Assembly: GCF_900446255.1 (NCBI RefSeq)
Contig: NZ_UIGI01000001.1
Span: 4,552,763 to 4,616,762, forward strand
DNA: 64,000 bases
Source of the DNA: Buttiauxella agrestis
Lineage (GTDB): Bacteria; Pseudomonadota; Gammaproteobacteria; Enterobacterales; Enterobacteriaceae
Reading direction: 5' to 3'
In this document: in pieces, positions 47,723-56,000 of the stretch
Position numbering within the stretch: position 1 is the first letter of the stretch
Layout: every line of letters starts with the position of its first letter
The notes under the pieces: model-generated
Told to the model about the DNA's origin: nothing
The model's database searches: none
The model's input: the letters and a program-made list of their open reading frames with translations, nothing else
Translations under genes and position numbers: made by a program

Positions 47723-48622
47723 ATGGACATCCGGACGCTGCGTTATTTTGTTGAAGTGGTTCGCCAGCAAAGTTTTACCCGCGCTGCCCAGAAGATGTTC
47801 GTGACTCAGCCAACCATCAGCAAGATGCTACGCAATCTCGAAGATGAACTGGGTTGTACGCTGCTGATCCGCGATGGCCGCAAGCTCTTGATGACGGATA
47901 CCGGCGAAGTGGTATATCAGCGCGGTTTGGCGATTTTGGCGGAGTTTCGTCAGCTAGAAGCCGAACTTGGCGATATTAACCATCTGAATAAAGGCGTGCT
48001 GCGCCTCGGTATTCCGCCAATGGTGGGTATGCTGATGGCCGGGCCGATTAGCCTCTATCGCCAGCGCTACCCCGGTGTCGAGCTGAAGATTTCCGAATTT
48101 GGCGGCTTAACGGTGCAACAAGCCGTGCTCAACGGCGAGCTGGATTTAGCCATGACCGCACTTCCGGTTGATGACGAGCACACGTTCTCCTCGCTCCCTC
48201 TGCTGCACAATCCACTGTGCGTTCTGGTTCCGCGTTCCGGCCCGTGGATGAAGCGCGAAAGTATCGACCCAATTGAACTCGCCGCACATCCATTGCTGAT
48301 TTATAACGAAGATTTCGCCCTGAGCCGCCAGCTCATTCAGCTGTTCCACGAGCACGGCTTTACGCCGCGCATTGCGGTGCGCAGCGGGCAATGGGATTTC
48401 CTCGCTGCGATGGTGCAGGCAGGCGTGGGGATTGCCATTTTGCCGGAAACGATTTGCCAGAAGCTGGATAAAAACACGCTGATGTGGCTGCCGTTAAATA
48501 GCGATTTAACCTGGCAACTGGCGATGATTTGGCGCGAAGGGGTTTATATGTCGCAAAGTGCGCAGGCGTGGATTGCGTGCTGTAAGGAGTTTTGGCCGGT
48601 AGTGAGTGACAATGGTGGATGA
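47723..48622 (+). CDS. LysR-family regulator (CidR-like position)
   Basis: 299 aa with AGGA 6 bp before the ATG. N-terminal winged helix typical of LysR proteins (LRYFVEVVRQQSFTRAAQKMFVTQPTISKMLRNLEDELG) and a C-terminal two-lobed effector domain. The last two codons and the stop lie within a REP element. Relatives often stand divergent to lrgAB/cidAB; here wza-wzb-wzc lies between, suggesting they were inserted. The inducer is unknown. Confidence 0.88.
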   Translation: MDIRTLRYFVEVVRQQSFTRAAQKMFVTQPTISKMLRNLEDELGCTLLIRDGRKLLMTDTGEVVYQRGLAILAEFRQLEAELGDINHLNKGVLRLGIPPMVGMLMAGPISLYRQRYPGVELKISEFGGLTVQQAVLNGELDLAMTALPVDDEHTFSSLPLLHNPLCVLVPRSGPWMKRESIDPIELAAHPLLIYNEDFALSRQLIQLFHEHGFTPRIAVRSGQWDFLAAMVQAGVGIAILPETICQKLDKNTLMWLPLNSDLTWQLAMIWREGVYMSQSAQAWIACCKEFWPVVSDNGG

Positions 48623-48686
48623 CGCTTCGCTTATCCACCCTACAAAACACACACCGTAGGGCGGGGTAAGCGCAGCGCCACCCGCC
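48614..48686. repeat. REP-like palindrome pair between the LysR gene and yjcE
   Basis: 48614-48639 has arms GGTGGAT/ATCCACC; 48660-48686 has arms GGCGGG/CCCGCC. The first contributes the last two codons and TGA of the LysR gene; the second ends 2 bp before the yjcE stop. It fills the convergent gap and could serve as a bidirectional transcription end. Confidence 0.8.
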
Positions 48687-48688
48687 GC

Positions 48689-50335
48689 TTATTGCTGCTC
48701 GACCAGCAACGCTTCGAGCAAATCGAGATCGTGCAGCAGTTTCATCAGCGTTTCATTGCTGATTTTCTGCGTGGCACGTAAATGGTACAGCTCGGCGCGT
48801 TCGGAACGTAATGCCGCCAGGCGGAAGCGTCGCTCAAGATTTTCTTCCAGCTCGCTGCTTTCCACATCGTTACGCCCGTCTGCCCGGCGACGCAAATTCC
48901 CGATAACCCGCGAACTCACCTCTTTTAGCAGTTGATCGTCGATGTTTTCGTTCACATCGGCTTGCAGACGCTCTTCCATTTTCTCAATGGCGGTAATCGC
49001 GACTTCTGCCGTGGCGGCGCGGGCGATACGTTCTTCCTTGCGTGCCATTGATTTATCGGGAACTTCCACGTTACGTAATAAAATCGGCAGCATGATAACG
49101 CCCACAAATAACGAGAACAGAATCACGCCCGCCGCGAGGAAGATAAGCTCATAACGCGCCGGGAAAGGCGTACCGTCGCCCAATAGCAGCGGAATTGAGA
49201 GTACACCTGCAAGCGTAATCGCCCCTCGCACACCGGCAAATGACGCAATGCAAAGCTCGCGAGTTGAGTAGCTGCCGAACTCCAGCGGACGCTTTTTCAT
49301 AAAGCGCAGGCTGATGCGTTTCATGGTCCACAGCCATAAGAAACGTACCCCAATCAGCGCGAAATAGATAAGCCCGACATCAACAAACAGCATCCATAAT
49401 TCAACGTTCGGGTCGGCATTCGCCGCCGCGACGGAGGTTTTCAGAATGCCCGGAAATTGCAGGCCCAGCATCAGGAAAACCATGCCGTTGAACACGAATT
49501 CGAGCATTGCCCAGACGCTGTTCGCACGCAGCCGCATCGCCAGTGGTGCGCTGCGCAACACGCCGGAACGCGTGATAGTCATACCCGCCGCAACGGCGGC
49601 CAGGATACCGGAAACGCCGATGTGTTCGGCAATCAGATAAGAAGCAAACGGCAACAGCAGAAGCAGCAGGATTTGGGTGGCCGGTTCGTCGCCGCTCCAG
49701 CGGCTCATCAGGCGCAGTGATTTACCATACAGCCAGCTCACGGCAATCCCCGCCAGCAGGCCGCCAATCGCCACTTTTAAGAACTCTACGGTCGCGCCAC
49801 CGACGGTAAACACCATCGTGCCTACCGCCACCGCGACCGCCATTTTCAGCGATACCAGGCCGGATGCGTCGTTCATCAACGCTTCGCCCTGCAAAATCCC
49901 CATGATTTTCTTCGGTATGCGCCCTTCTCCGACAATGCCGGAAAGTGCCACGGCATCGGTCGGCGAGAGCACCGCCGCCAGTGCAAACGCCGGAATGAGC
50001 GGAATGCCCGGCACCAGGAAGTAAATCAGGAAGCCAATGCCGACCACCGTAACCAGCACCAGCACCAACGCCAGGCCGATAATTTCCCGCCCATGGTTGA
50101 GAAATTCGTGCGTCGGCGTTTTCCAGCCATCGGCAAATAGCAGCGGCGGAATAAACAGCACCAGGAACAGTTCCGGGTTGAAATCGACGTGTAATCCAAA
50201 GTGCGGCCAGGCGAGCAAGGCTCCAATCGCAATTTGCATTAACGGAAGTGGGATCTGGAACGGCAGCATGCGTGTAGCCACACCAGAGAGCGAAACCACA
50301 AGGGTCATGATGAGAATAGTAAAGAAGATTTCCAT
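48689..50335 (-). CDS. yjcE: Na+/H+ antiporter family protein YjcE
   Basis: 548 aa, matching the 549 of E. coli YjcE. About 12 membrane helices of the CPA1 monovalent cation:proton antiporter family, with ALAAVLSPTDAVALSGI and GEALMNDASGLV (the ND pair typical of CPA1) and a long cytoplasmic C-terminal tail (about 150 residues) rich in charged heptads. It likely exchanges Na+ or another cation for H+ at the inner membrane. AGGA lies just before the ATG. It is a single-gene unit between REP elements and ERIC repeats. Confidence 0.94.
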   Translation of the reverse strand: MEIFFTILIMTLVVSLSGVATRMLPFQIPLPLMQIAIGALLAWPHFGLHVDFNPELFLVLFIPPLLFADGWKTPTHEFLNHGREIIGLALVLVLVTVVGIGFLIYFLVPGIPLIPAFALAAVLSPTDAVALSGIVGEGRIPKKIMGILQGEALMNDASGLVSLKMAVAVAVGTMVFTVGGATVEFLKVAIGGLLAGIAVSWLYGKSLRLMSRWSGDEPATQILLLLLLPFASYLIAEHIGVSGILAAVAAGMTITRSGVLRSAPLAMRLRANSVWAMLEFVFNGMVFLMLGLQFPGILKTSVAAANADPNVELWMLFVDVGLIYFALIGVRFLWLWTMKRISLRFMKKRPLEFGSYSTRELCIASFAGVRGAITLAGVLSIPLLLGDGTPFPARYELIFLAAGVILFSLFVGVIMLPILLRNVEVPDKSMARKEERIARAATAEVAITAIEKMEERLQADVNENIDDQLLKEVSSRVIGNLRRRADGRNDVESSELEENLERRFRLAALRSERAELYHLRATQKISNETLMKLLHDLDLLEALLVEQQ

Positions 50336-50416
50336 GCTTTCCTTAGTCGCGGTGTTTTGTGAAACCCTTTTTGCAGGATGTTGTTATACCCAATAGTAAA
50401 ACAACTTTTTACCCCC

Positions 50417-50528
50417 GTCATACTTCAAGTTGCAGGTGCGTTGACTGCATCCGCGCGCCCCAGTCACATAGTTCACTATGCTCCTGGGGACTTGCGGTCT
50501 TGTCGCCTTTCTGCAACTCGAATTATTT
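50417..50528. repeat. ERIC element 1
   Basis: About 112 bp starting GTCATACTTCAAGTTGCAG and ending CTGCAACTCGAATTATT, with the ERIC core CCCCAGTCAC...GCTCCTGGGG. Intergenic, upstream of yjcE and downstream of ghxP. The yjcE-ghxP gap (50336-50713) holds this and ERIC 2, with no gene. Confidence 0.85.
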
Positions 50529-50601
50529 AGGGGTTCACCGGAAGGAAACAGGAAAAGATTTGAGGTGTTTGGGAGGGATATTCTGAAAACTTTTTAATCA
50601 A

Positions 50602-50714
50602 AATAATTCAAGTTGCAGCCAGGCGGCAAAAGAGCGAATCCCCAGGAGCTTACAAAAGTAAGTGACTGGGGTTCGCGAGTGCAGCCAACGACCCTGCAGC
50701 TTGAAGTATGAAGT
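50602..50714. repeat. ERIC element 2
   Basis: About 113 bp, AATTCAAGTTGCAG to CTTGAAGTATGAAGT, with the core GAATCCCCAGGAGCTTAC and AAGTAAGTGACTGGGG, close to the ERIC consensus. It is in opposite orientation to ERIC 1, 73 bp away, and runs into the ghxP stop. Confidence 0.9.
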
Positions 50715-52063
50715 TAAATAGCCCAGCCGCCTGCGTAGAATGCGACCAATGCGATGGCAATCACCACCGTTCCGATGTTCAGCTTGCGCCATTCACCCGA
50801 TACGATGCGGCCAATCACCAGAGAGGCGAAACCAATCATGATGCCGGTAACGATGTTACAGGTCAGCACGATGAACACCGCAGTGATCAGGCCCGCCATA
50901 GCATCAACGAAATCAGCGAAATCGATTTTTGCTACGTTGCTCAACATCAGCAAGCCCACATACATCAGCGCCGGAGCGGTGGCGTAAGCAGGAACCAGAT
51001 AAGAGAGCGGTGAAAGGAACAGAATCAGCAGGAACAATACGCCAACGGTGATTGCCGTCAGGCCAGTTTTACCGCCCGCCGCCGTACCTGCCGCAGATTC
51101 GATGTAAACCGCCGCAGGCGCCGCACCCACCAGGCCCGAGAACACGGAGCTGAGGGAGTCGGTGGTCAGCGCTTTGCCGCCATCAATGATTTGACCGTCT
51201 TTATCCAGCAGATTTGCCTGGCCCGCAACGGCGCGAATGGTGCCGGTTGCATCGAATACCGCCGTCATGACCAGCGCCAGAACGCTTGGCAATACCACTG
51301 GGTTCAGCGCGCCCATAATATCCAGGCTGCCAATCAGTGAGTTACCCGCTTCGTCTTTCAGCGAAGGCATCGCGAAGATGCCGGAAAAATGCACTGTCGG
51401 ATCGAAAATCAGGCCGAAAACAGAAATCCCGATGATAGTCAGCAAAATGCCGCCAGGGACTTTCAGTTTTTCCAGACCAATGATTACCGCCAGGCCAATC
51501 AAAGACATAATCACCGGGAAGCTGGCGAAATGGCCAAGCGCAACAGGCAGGCCGTCCAGTGGGTTTTTGATAACCAAACCGACACCGTTTGCCGCAATCA
51601 GCAGCAGGAACAGGCCGATACCGATACCGGTGCCGTGCGCAACGCCCATCGGCAAGTTACGCAAAATCCAGCTACGAATACCGGTTGCGGAGATGATGGT
51701 GAACAGCACACCCATCAGGAACACGGCACCTAACGCAACCGGAACGCTGATGTGTTGGCCGAGCACCAGGCTGAATGCGGTGAACGCGGTCAGTGAAATA
51801 GCGCAACCAATGGCCAGCGGCAGGTTCGCCCACAAGCCCATCACCAGAGAGCCAACACCGGCGACCAGACAAGTTGCCACAAAGACCGCCGCAGGAGGGA
51901 AACCTGCTTTACCGAGCATGCCCGGTACCACGATCACGGAGTACACCATCGCGAGAAAGGTCGTTAAACCCGCAACAACTTCCTGGCGAACGGTGCTGCC
52001 ACGTGCAGATATTTTGAACCAGGCGTCGATGCCGCTGGTTGCACGCGGAGAATGATTAGACAT
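50714..52063 (-). CDS. ghxP: Guanine/hypoxanthine permease GhxP (YjcD)
   Basis: 449 aa from ATG 52063, identical in length to E. coli GhxP (YjcD); the frame is open 120 bp further, but the E. coli start MSxxSxR is at this ATG. NCS2/AzgA-like family with about 13 membrane helices; characteristic segments are [42 protein letters not shown] and the conserved [13 protein letters not shown]. It imports guanine and hypoxanthine by proton symport for purine salvage. Three PurR-box matches upstream (52202-52361) imply repression when purines are plentiful. Confidence 0.95.
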   Translation of the reverse strand: MSNHSPRATSGIDAWFKISARGSTVRQEVVAGLTTFLAMVYSVIVVPGMLGKAGFPPAAVFVATCLVAGVGSLVMGLWANLPLAIGCAISLTAFTAFSLVLGQHISVPVALGAVFLMGVLFTIISATGIRSWILRNLPMGVAHGTGIGIGLFLLLIAANGVGLVIKNPLDGLPVALGHFASFPVIMSLIGLAVIIGLEKLKVPGGILLTIIGISVFGLIFDPTVHFSGIFAMPSLKDEAGNSLIGSLDIMGALNPVVLPSVLALVMTAVFDATGTIRAVAGQANLLDKDGQIIDGGKALTTDSLSSVFSGLVGAAPAAVYIESAAGTAAGGKTGLTAITVGVLFLLILFLSPLSYLVPAYATAPALMYVGLLMLSNVAKIDFADFVDAMAGLITAVFIVLTCNIVTGIMIGFASLVIGRIVSGEWRKLNIGTVVIAIALVAFYAGGWAI

Positions 52064-52201
52064 AGTGAAAAATCCCCTGAGATTTTTATGATTAAGTCGG
52101 TATGCGTGGCGGAATCCGCTTCTAATTAAACGTTCATATTCAAAAAAAACGACGAATAAATCCCTGTGCTGCGTTTGCGACAAAAAAGGGCGTCACAAAA
52201 A

Positions 52202-52361
52202 AAGCAAACGTTTAACTCCACGCATACAAACTGTGCGTCAAAATTAAGGCAAACGATTATCCGGCCTTCTTACATGGATTTTCAACCGAACTTTGCCGCT
52301 TTTTGCCGAAAAATGCGTTAGCCGGTCAAAATATCGCCACCTCATGCGCAAACGTTATCGT
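52202..52361 (-). promoter_or_regulatory. Three candidate PurR boxes upstream of ghxP
   Basis: AAGCAAACGTTTAACT (52202-52217), AGGCAAACGATTATCC (52247-52262) and GCGCAAACGTTATCGT (52346-52361) resemble the PurR operator ACGCAAACGTTTTCGT; the third matches about 14 of 16. E. coli yjcD is a known PurR target. The rest of the 504-bp gap 52064-52567 is promoter DNA and ERIC 3. Confidence 0.7.
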
Positions 52362-52443
52362 CGATGCGCAATTTAGCAACAATGATGCAAGATACGGGTA
52401 ATGCATTTTCCTGGCTCATAGGATTTTTCAATATCCAAAACTA

Positions 52444-52568
52444 ATATCCTAAATCATTCGATTCGCATTGCGGCGGCAAGAGAAAGAGTCCCAATGAGCT
52501 GACATAAGTCAGTGATTTGGGCGAGTGAGCGCAGCCAACAAAAAGGCGAATTGAAGAATGACGGATAT
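52444..52568. repeat. ERIC element 3 (degenerate)
   Basis: About 125 bp, near the full ERIC length of 127, with ends ATATCCTAAATCATTCG and GAAGAATGACGGATAT and a diverged core (GTCCCAATGAGCTGACATAAGTCAGTGATTTGGG region, given by position 52489-52522). It abuts the end of the GST gene. Confidence 0.75.
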
Positions 52569-53230
52569 TACGGGATTTCGAATGGCCCGCCTTGCTGAAT
52601 TGCCCGTTGCCAGGCAGGGCGCATTTGCACCTGGTTATACCAATTCTGCAAATTCGGCAGGTCGCTTATGCCACCGCGAGACAGCAAAGCGATAACCGGG
52701 AAACTCATCTGAATATCCGCCGCACTTATCGCTTGCCCGGCAAACCAGGGCGTTTTTTGCAGACAATCTTCGAGGTAACGCGCATGCGTCAAAATCTGTT
52801 TGTTCAGATACGCCTTTTGCACGCCCTGCCCCAAAACATTGCCGACCGGACGTAACAACCACGGCACAGGCGCTTTGCCCAGGCTACCAAAGACCAGTTT
52901 CATCATCAGCAAGGGCATCAGCGATCCTTCGGCATAATGGAGCCAGAATCGATAACGCAGTTTATCCTCGCAGGAAATCGGCTTGAGACGGCTTTCGGGG
53001 TCATAGGTTTCTTGCAGATATTCGATGATTGCCCCGGATTCCACGAGGATATTGCCGTTATCTTCCACCACCGGCGATTTCCCTAGCGGGTGCACGGCTT
53101 TTAATGACTCTGGTGCGAGCATCGTGGGTTCGCGCTGATAGCGAACGATCTGGTACGGCACCTGAAGCTCTTCAAGCATCCATAATATGCGCTGTGAGCG
53201 GGAGTTATTGAGATGATGAACGGTAAGCAT
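52568..53230 (-). CDS. Glutathione S-transferase family protein
   Basis: 220 aa with AAGG 7 bp before the ATG. The N-terminal thioredoxin-like domain has LNNSRSQRILWMLEEL (the catalytic Ser/Asn region) and the cis-Pro and glutathione-binding segment KSPVVEDNGNILVESGAIIEYL. The helical C-terminal domain has WFAGQAISAADIQMSFPV, the family N-capping box. It probably conjugates or reduces electrophiles with glutathione in the cytosol. The neighbouring soxRS redox genes suggest a stress role, but no SoxS site was identified. Its last codon and stop lie at the edge of ERIC 3. Confidence 0.88.
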   Translation of the reverse strand: MLTVHHLNNSRSQRILWMLEELQVPYQIVRYQREPTMLAPESLKAVHPLGKSPVVEDNGNILVESGAIIEYLQETYDPESRLKPISCEDKLRYRFWLHYAEGSLMPLLMMKLVFGSLGKAPVPWLLRPVGNVLGQGVQKAYLNKQILTHARYLEDCLQKTPWFAGQAISAADIQMSFPVIALLSRGGISDLPNLQNWYNQVQMRPAWQRAIQQGGPFEIP

Positions 53231-53358
53231 GAGTTAACCTTCTGTTTAGCAAGATGAGTTAACTATAGGAAACGTTGCGCAATGTGGCGCATTAGAATTG
53301 TTCAAAAAACATGCAAACTCACCTTGAAACCTGACTATGCCTGGCTACACTTAAATTG

Positions 53359-53500
53359 TCAGTGCAATCCGGAACCTCCTGAGAATGTGTAATTGAGGGA
53401 CGCTGATGTCGGGGGAAACCCTCCTTGCGAAAAGCGGGATAGATCGAAAGACAAAGACCGGGTAATAAACTAAAGCGCCGAAGTTGGGCGCTTTAGTTTT
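53359..53500 (+). ncRNA. sraL: Small RNA SraL (RyjA)
   Basis: Between soxR and the ghxP side, where E. coli and Salmonella carry SraL. A sigma-S-like -10 box CTACACTTAA starts at 53345, giving a start around 53359; the RNA would run about 140 nt, the SraL length. It ends in a perfect 13-bp terminator hairpin, AAACTAAAGCGCC (53467-53479) / GGCGCTTTAGTTT (53487-53499). Identity is by position, size and promoter, with sequence resemblance from memory. SraL is stationary-phase-induced and represses tig in Salmonella. The hairpin can also terminate soxR from the other side. The gene lies in the 284-bp gap 53231-53514. Confidence 0.72.
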
Positions 53501-53514
53501 GCCTGCGATTCACC

Positions 53515-53973
53515 TTAATCATCTTCTAAAAGACGTGCGCCAGTCCCCTCTTCACCAAGTTTATCGCCAGGATTTCGCAGCGGGCAGTCGGCACCCGATA
53601 AACAACCGCAGCCGATGCAGCCATCAAGTTCGTCACGCAGCGCAGTCAGCATGTTGATGCGCCGATCGAGCTCTTCACGCCATTGCGACGACATCTTTTT
53701 CCAGTCGTTTTTATTAATTTTATGGCCGTCCGGTAGCACGCCAAACTCTTCACCAATAGTCGACAGCGGAATGCCGATTCGCTGGGCGATTTTAATAATG
53801 GCGACGTTTCGCAGCACATCACGCGTATAACGCCGCTGGTTTCCGCTATTTCGTCTGCTTTTGATCAGCCCCTTGCTTTCGTAGAAGTGCAAAGCGGAAA
53901 CAGCCACGCCGCTGCGCTTTGCCACTTCACCAGGACTGAGTAACGGTTTAAAGCGCGGTGTTTTCTTTTCCAT
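53515..53973 (-). CDS. soxR: Redox-sensing transcriptional activator SoxR
   Basis: 152 aa (E. coli 154). MerR-family helix-turn-helix ([26 protein letters not shown]), long dimerisation helix, and the [2Fe-2S] cluster loop with Cys119, Cys122, Cys124 and Cys130 in [12 protein letters not shown]. Oxidation of the cluster by redox-cycling compounds or superoxide turns on soxS transcription. It is divergent from soxS with the shared operator in the 86-bp gap. All cluster ligands are present. Confidence 0.97.
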   Translation of the reverse strand: MEKKTPRFKPLLSPGEVAKRSGVAVSALHFYESKGLIKSRRNSGNQRRYTRDVLRNVAIIKIAQRIGIPLSTIGEEFGVLPDGHKINKNDWKKMSSQWREELDRRINMLTALRDELDGCIGCGCLSGADCPLRNPGDKLGEEGTGARLLEDD

Positions 53974-53980
53974 AATCCTC

Positions 53981-54011
53981 TTTACCTCAAGTTAACTTGA
54001 GGAATTATACT
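53981..54011 (+). promoter_or_regulatory. soxS promoter with SoxR operator
   Basis: The perfect 18-bp palindrome CCTCAAGTTAACTTGAGG (53985-54002) lies between a -35 (TTTACC, 53981-53986) and a -10 (TATACT, 54006-54011). The spacer is 19 bp, the over-long spacing of MerR-type promoters that SoxR untwists to activate. Confidence 0.95.
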
Positions 54012-54059
54012 CGCTGCCAACAAAACCTGCTAACGAACACACAGGCTTGAGGATGACTT

Positions 54060-54383
54060 ATGGCGCATCAGGACATTATTCAAACTTTGACTGAATGGAT
54101 TGACGATCACATTGATCAACCGCTGAACATTGACGTTGTGGCAAAAAAATCAGGCTATTCAAAATGGTACCTTCAACGAATGTTCCGTACCGTTAAGCGC
54201 CAGACGTTAGGTGAATACATTCGCCAGCGCCGTCTGTTGATGGCAGCGAAAGAGCTGCGAAATACCCAGCGCCCCATTTTTGATATCGCGATGGACTACG
54301 GTTATGTTTCTCAGCAAACATTTTCCCGCGTTTTCCGCCGTGAGTTTGACCGCACACCGACTGATTATCGTCACCACGCCTGA
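54060..54383 (+). CDS. soxS: AraC-family superoxide-response regulator SoxS
   Basis: 107 aa as in E. coli SoxS, with both helix-turn-helix motifs (LNIDVVAKKSGYSKWYLQRMFR and FDIAMDYGYVSQQTFSRVFRREF, quoted in parts) and the FxRxFDRTPTDYR end. It is the effector of the regulon (superoxide defence, efflux, repair) and is made only when SoxR is oxidised. There is no ligand domain, so activity follows synthesis and Lon turnover. The downstream gap to yjcB (54384-54619) shows no gene. Confidence 0.97.
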   Translation: MAHQDIIQTLTEWIDDHIDQPLNIDVVAKKSGYSKWYLQRMFRTVKRQTLGEYIRQRRLLMAAKELRNTQRPIFDIAMDYGYVSQQTFSRVFRREFDRTPTDYRHHA

Positions 54384-54619
54384 CGGTATTTGCCGCAGTA
54401 TTGTTGCCTGAACATTCGAGAAATGGGTCAGAAAATGCGCCACAGAACTGGCGATTAAAAGAACAAATGTGATATAGTTCACAAATCCTGTGAGACAGGA
54501 TTCTTCTTACATTTTTTGTACCCACTTATTCCCCTGACGGTCCCGAGTTGTCATTGCTGCGCCTTATGTCGCGCATAACCGTTTAGCGTGATGAGTTATG
54601 TGATTAAGGAACAATTTTC

Positions 54620-54901
54620 ATGGCGGCAATTACTACCAGCGTTTTATTAATGCGCTGGCCTTTAGTCAGTGCGGTTCTGATGTTTTTAGCCAGCACGTTG
54701 AATATCCAGTTTCGCAAATCCGATTACACGTTTTTTGCCATCGTCAGCAGCATGCTGGGGATTGCGTCTGCGTTGTGGTTTGCGACCGGCTTATTGGGGC
54801 TGGAGTGGGCCGATTTCCCGGTCATCTGGGCATCGTTTAAAGACATTATGGTTGAGATCTCAAGCCATGCGCCACCTGAATGGCCGATGGTAATGACCTG
54901 A
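54620..54901 (+). CDS. yjcB: Small inner-membrane protein YjcB
   Basis: 93 aa, same length and pattern as E. coli YjcB: three hydrophobic helices (LLMRWPLVSAVLMFLASTLNI; FFAIVSSMLGIASALWFATGLLGL; final PPEWPMVMT). Function is unknown. It is followed by a strong terminator that also faces the lacI-type gene. Confidence 0.92.
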   Translation: MAAITTSVLLMRWPLVSAVLMFLASTLNIQFRKSDYTFFAIVSSMLGIASALWFATGLLGLEWADFPVIWASFKDIMVEISSHAPPEWPMVMT

Positions 54902-54920
54902 TTGGTCAGCCAGAAATGTG

Positions 54921-54955
54921 AAAGGCCTCTGTTAAATACGAGGCCTTTTTTGTTT
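54921..54955 (+). terminator. Terminator between yjcB and the LacI-family gene
   Basis: Stem AAAGGCCTC / GAGGCCTTT with a 10-nt loop and a following T-run, 20 bp after yjcB; the A-run on the other side makes it potentially bidirectional. Confidence 0.88.
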
Positions 54956-54962
54956 TTGTCGA

Positions 54963-55988
54963 TCAGCGTTTTGCGTCGCGAGCATTCACCGTGCTTTGCC
55001 TGAATACCAATTCCGCTTTGGCTCTGCTGCCCGGTGGTTCATCATGCCGGGCGAGTTTTTCCAGCATCATCTGGCAGGCTTCTCGCGCAAGATGCTTCTC
55101 GTTTTGGCGCATTGCCCAAATATTATTCGCAAGGAAACTGAGCATAATATTGTCATCGAAGGTGCCAATGTTTATCTCGTGCGGAATATAGCCGTAGCGC
55201 TCGCGCAATACCCCTAGCGCACCTTGTAAAATTGGCAACGACGACGCAATAAAATGCTGCGGCCAGCGGTGATGGGTATCGATATAATCCGCCATCATTT
55301 TTTCACCGTCGCTTAGCTGGTTATGCCCGGCGCTGCTGATGTGCTCGGGCATAATTTTGATGCCATGCTGTTTCATCGCCGCGCGATAACCGGTCAGGCG
55401 GTCAACGATTGACGGTGAATTCGGGTCGCCAACGAAGAACTGAATCGGCGCGTGAGTGTGGTTCAGCATCGCGTCCGTCAGCCGAAAGCCGCTATCCACG
55501 TTATCCGTCACCACGCAACACGCGCCTTCAACGCCAAAATCCCTGTCGAGAAACACCAGCGGTTTCTGGCAGTTTTTCAGGTAATGCGCCTGGCTTGTTG
55601 CGTTGGTCGAGACGACAAAAATCCCATCAACGTTGCGATTCTCCAGCGATTTCACCAACAAGTTTTCATACGCCGTATCGTTGTTGGTGCAGCTAATCAT
55701 TAACTGATAACCCTGCTCACGACAGCGTGCTTCCAGTAATTCGGCCAGTGCAGAAAAGAAGGGGTTAGACAGGCGCGGGATCACCAGGCCAAAGGTGTCC
55801 GTCTTATTAAGCTTTAAACTCCGCGCAGCAAGATTGATGGTATAGCTATGTTTTTTAACGTAACTATTGATTCTTTCCTGGGTCTTTTCGCTAATGCGAT
55901 ATTTCTGCGCATTGCCATTCAACACGGCTCGCACCGTGGTGATTGAAACGCCAAGATCCGTGGCGATTTGCTCAATTGTCTTTGCCAA
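54963..55988 (-). CDS. LacI-family transcriptional regulator
   Basis: 341 aa from a TTG start with a GGAAGAG site (no ATG nearby). The N-terminal headpiece is TIEQIATDLGVSITTVRAVLNG with the hinge helix LAARSLKLNKTDTFGLVIP. The C-terminal part is a periplasmic-binding-protein-like effector domain. It is the last gene of the operon, 12 bp after tctA, so it probably regulates it in response to the imported substrate or its phosphate. The effector is unknown. Confidence 0.85.
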   Translation of the reverse strand: MAKTIEQIATDLGVSITTVRAVLNGNAQKYRISEKTQERINSYVKKHSYTINLAARSLKLNKTDTFGLVIPRLSNPFFSALAELLEARCREQGYQLMISCTNNDTAYENLLVKSLENRNVDGIFVVSTNATSQAHYLKNCQKPLVFLDRDFGVEGACCVVTDNVDSGFRLTDAMLNHTHAPIQFFVGDPNSPSIVDRLTGYRAAMKQHGIKIMPEHISSAGHNQLSDGEKMMADYIDTHHRWPQHFIASSLPILQGALGVLRERYGYIPHEINIGTFDDNIMLSFLANNIWAMRQNEKHLAREACQMMLEKLARHDEPPGSRAKAELVFRQSTVNARDAKR

Positions 55989-56000
55989 TCTGACTCTTCC

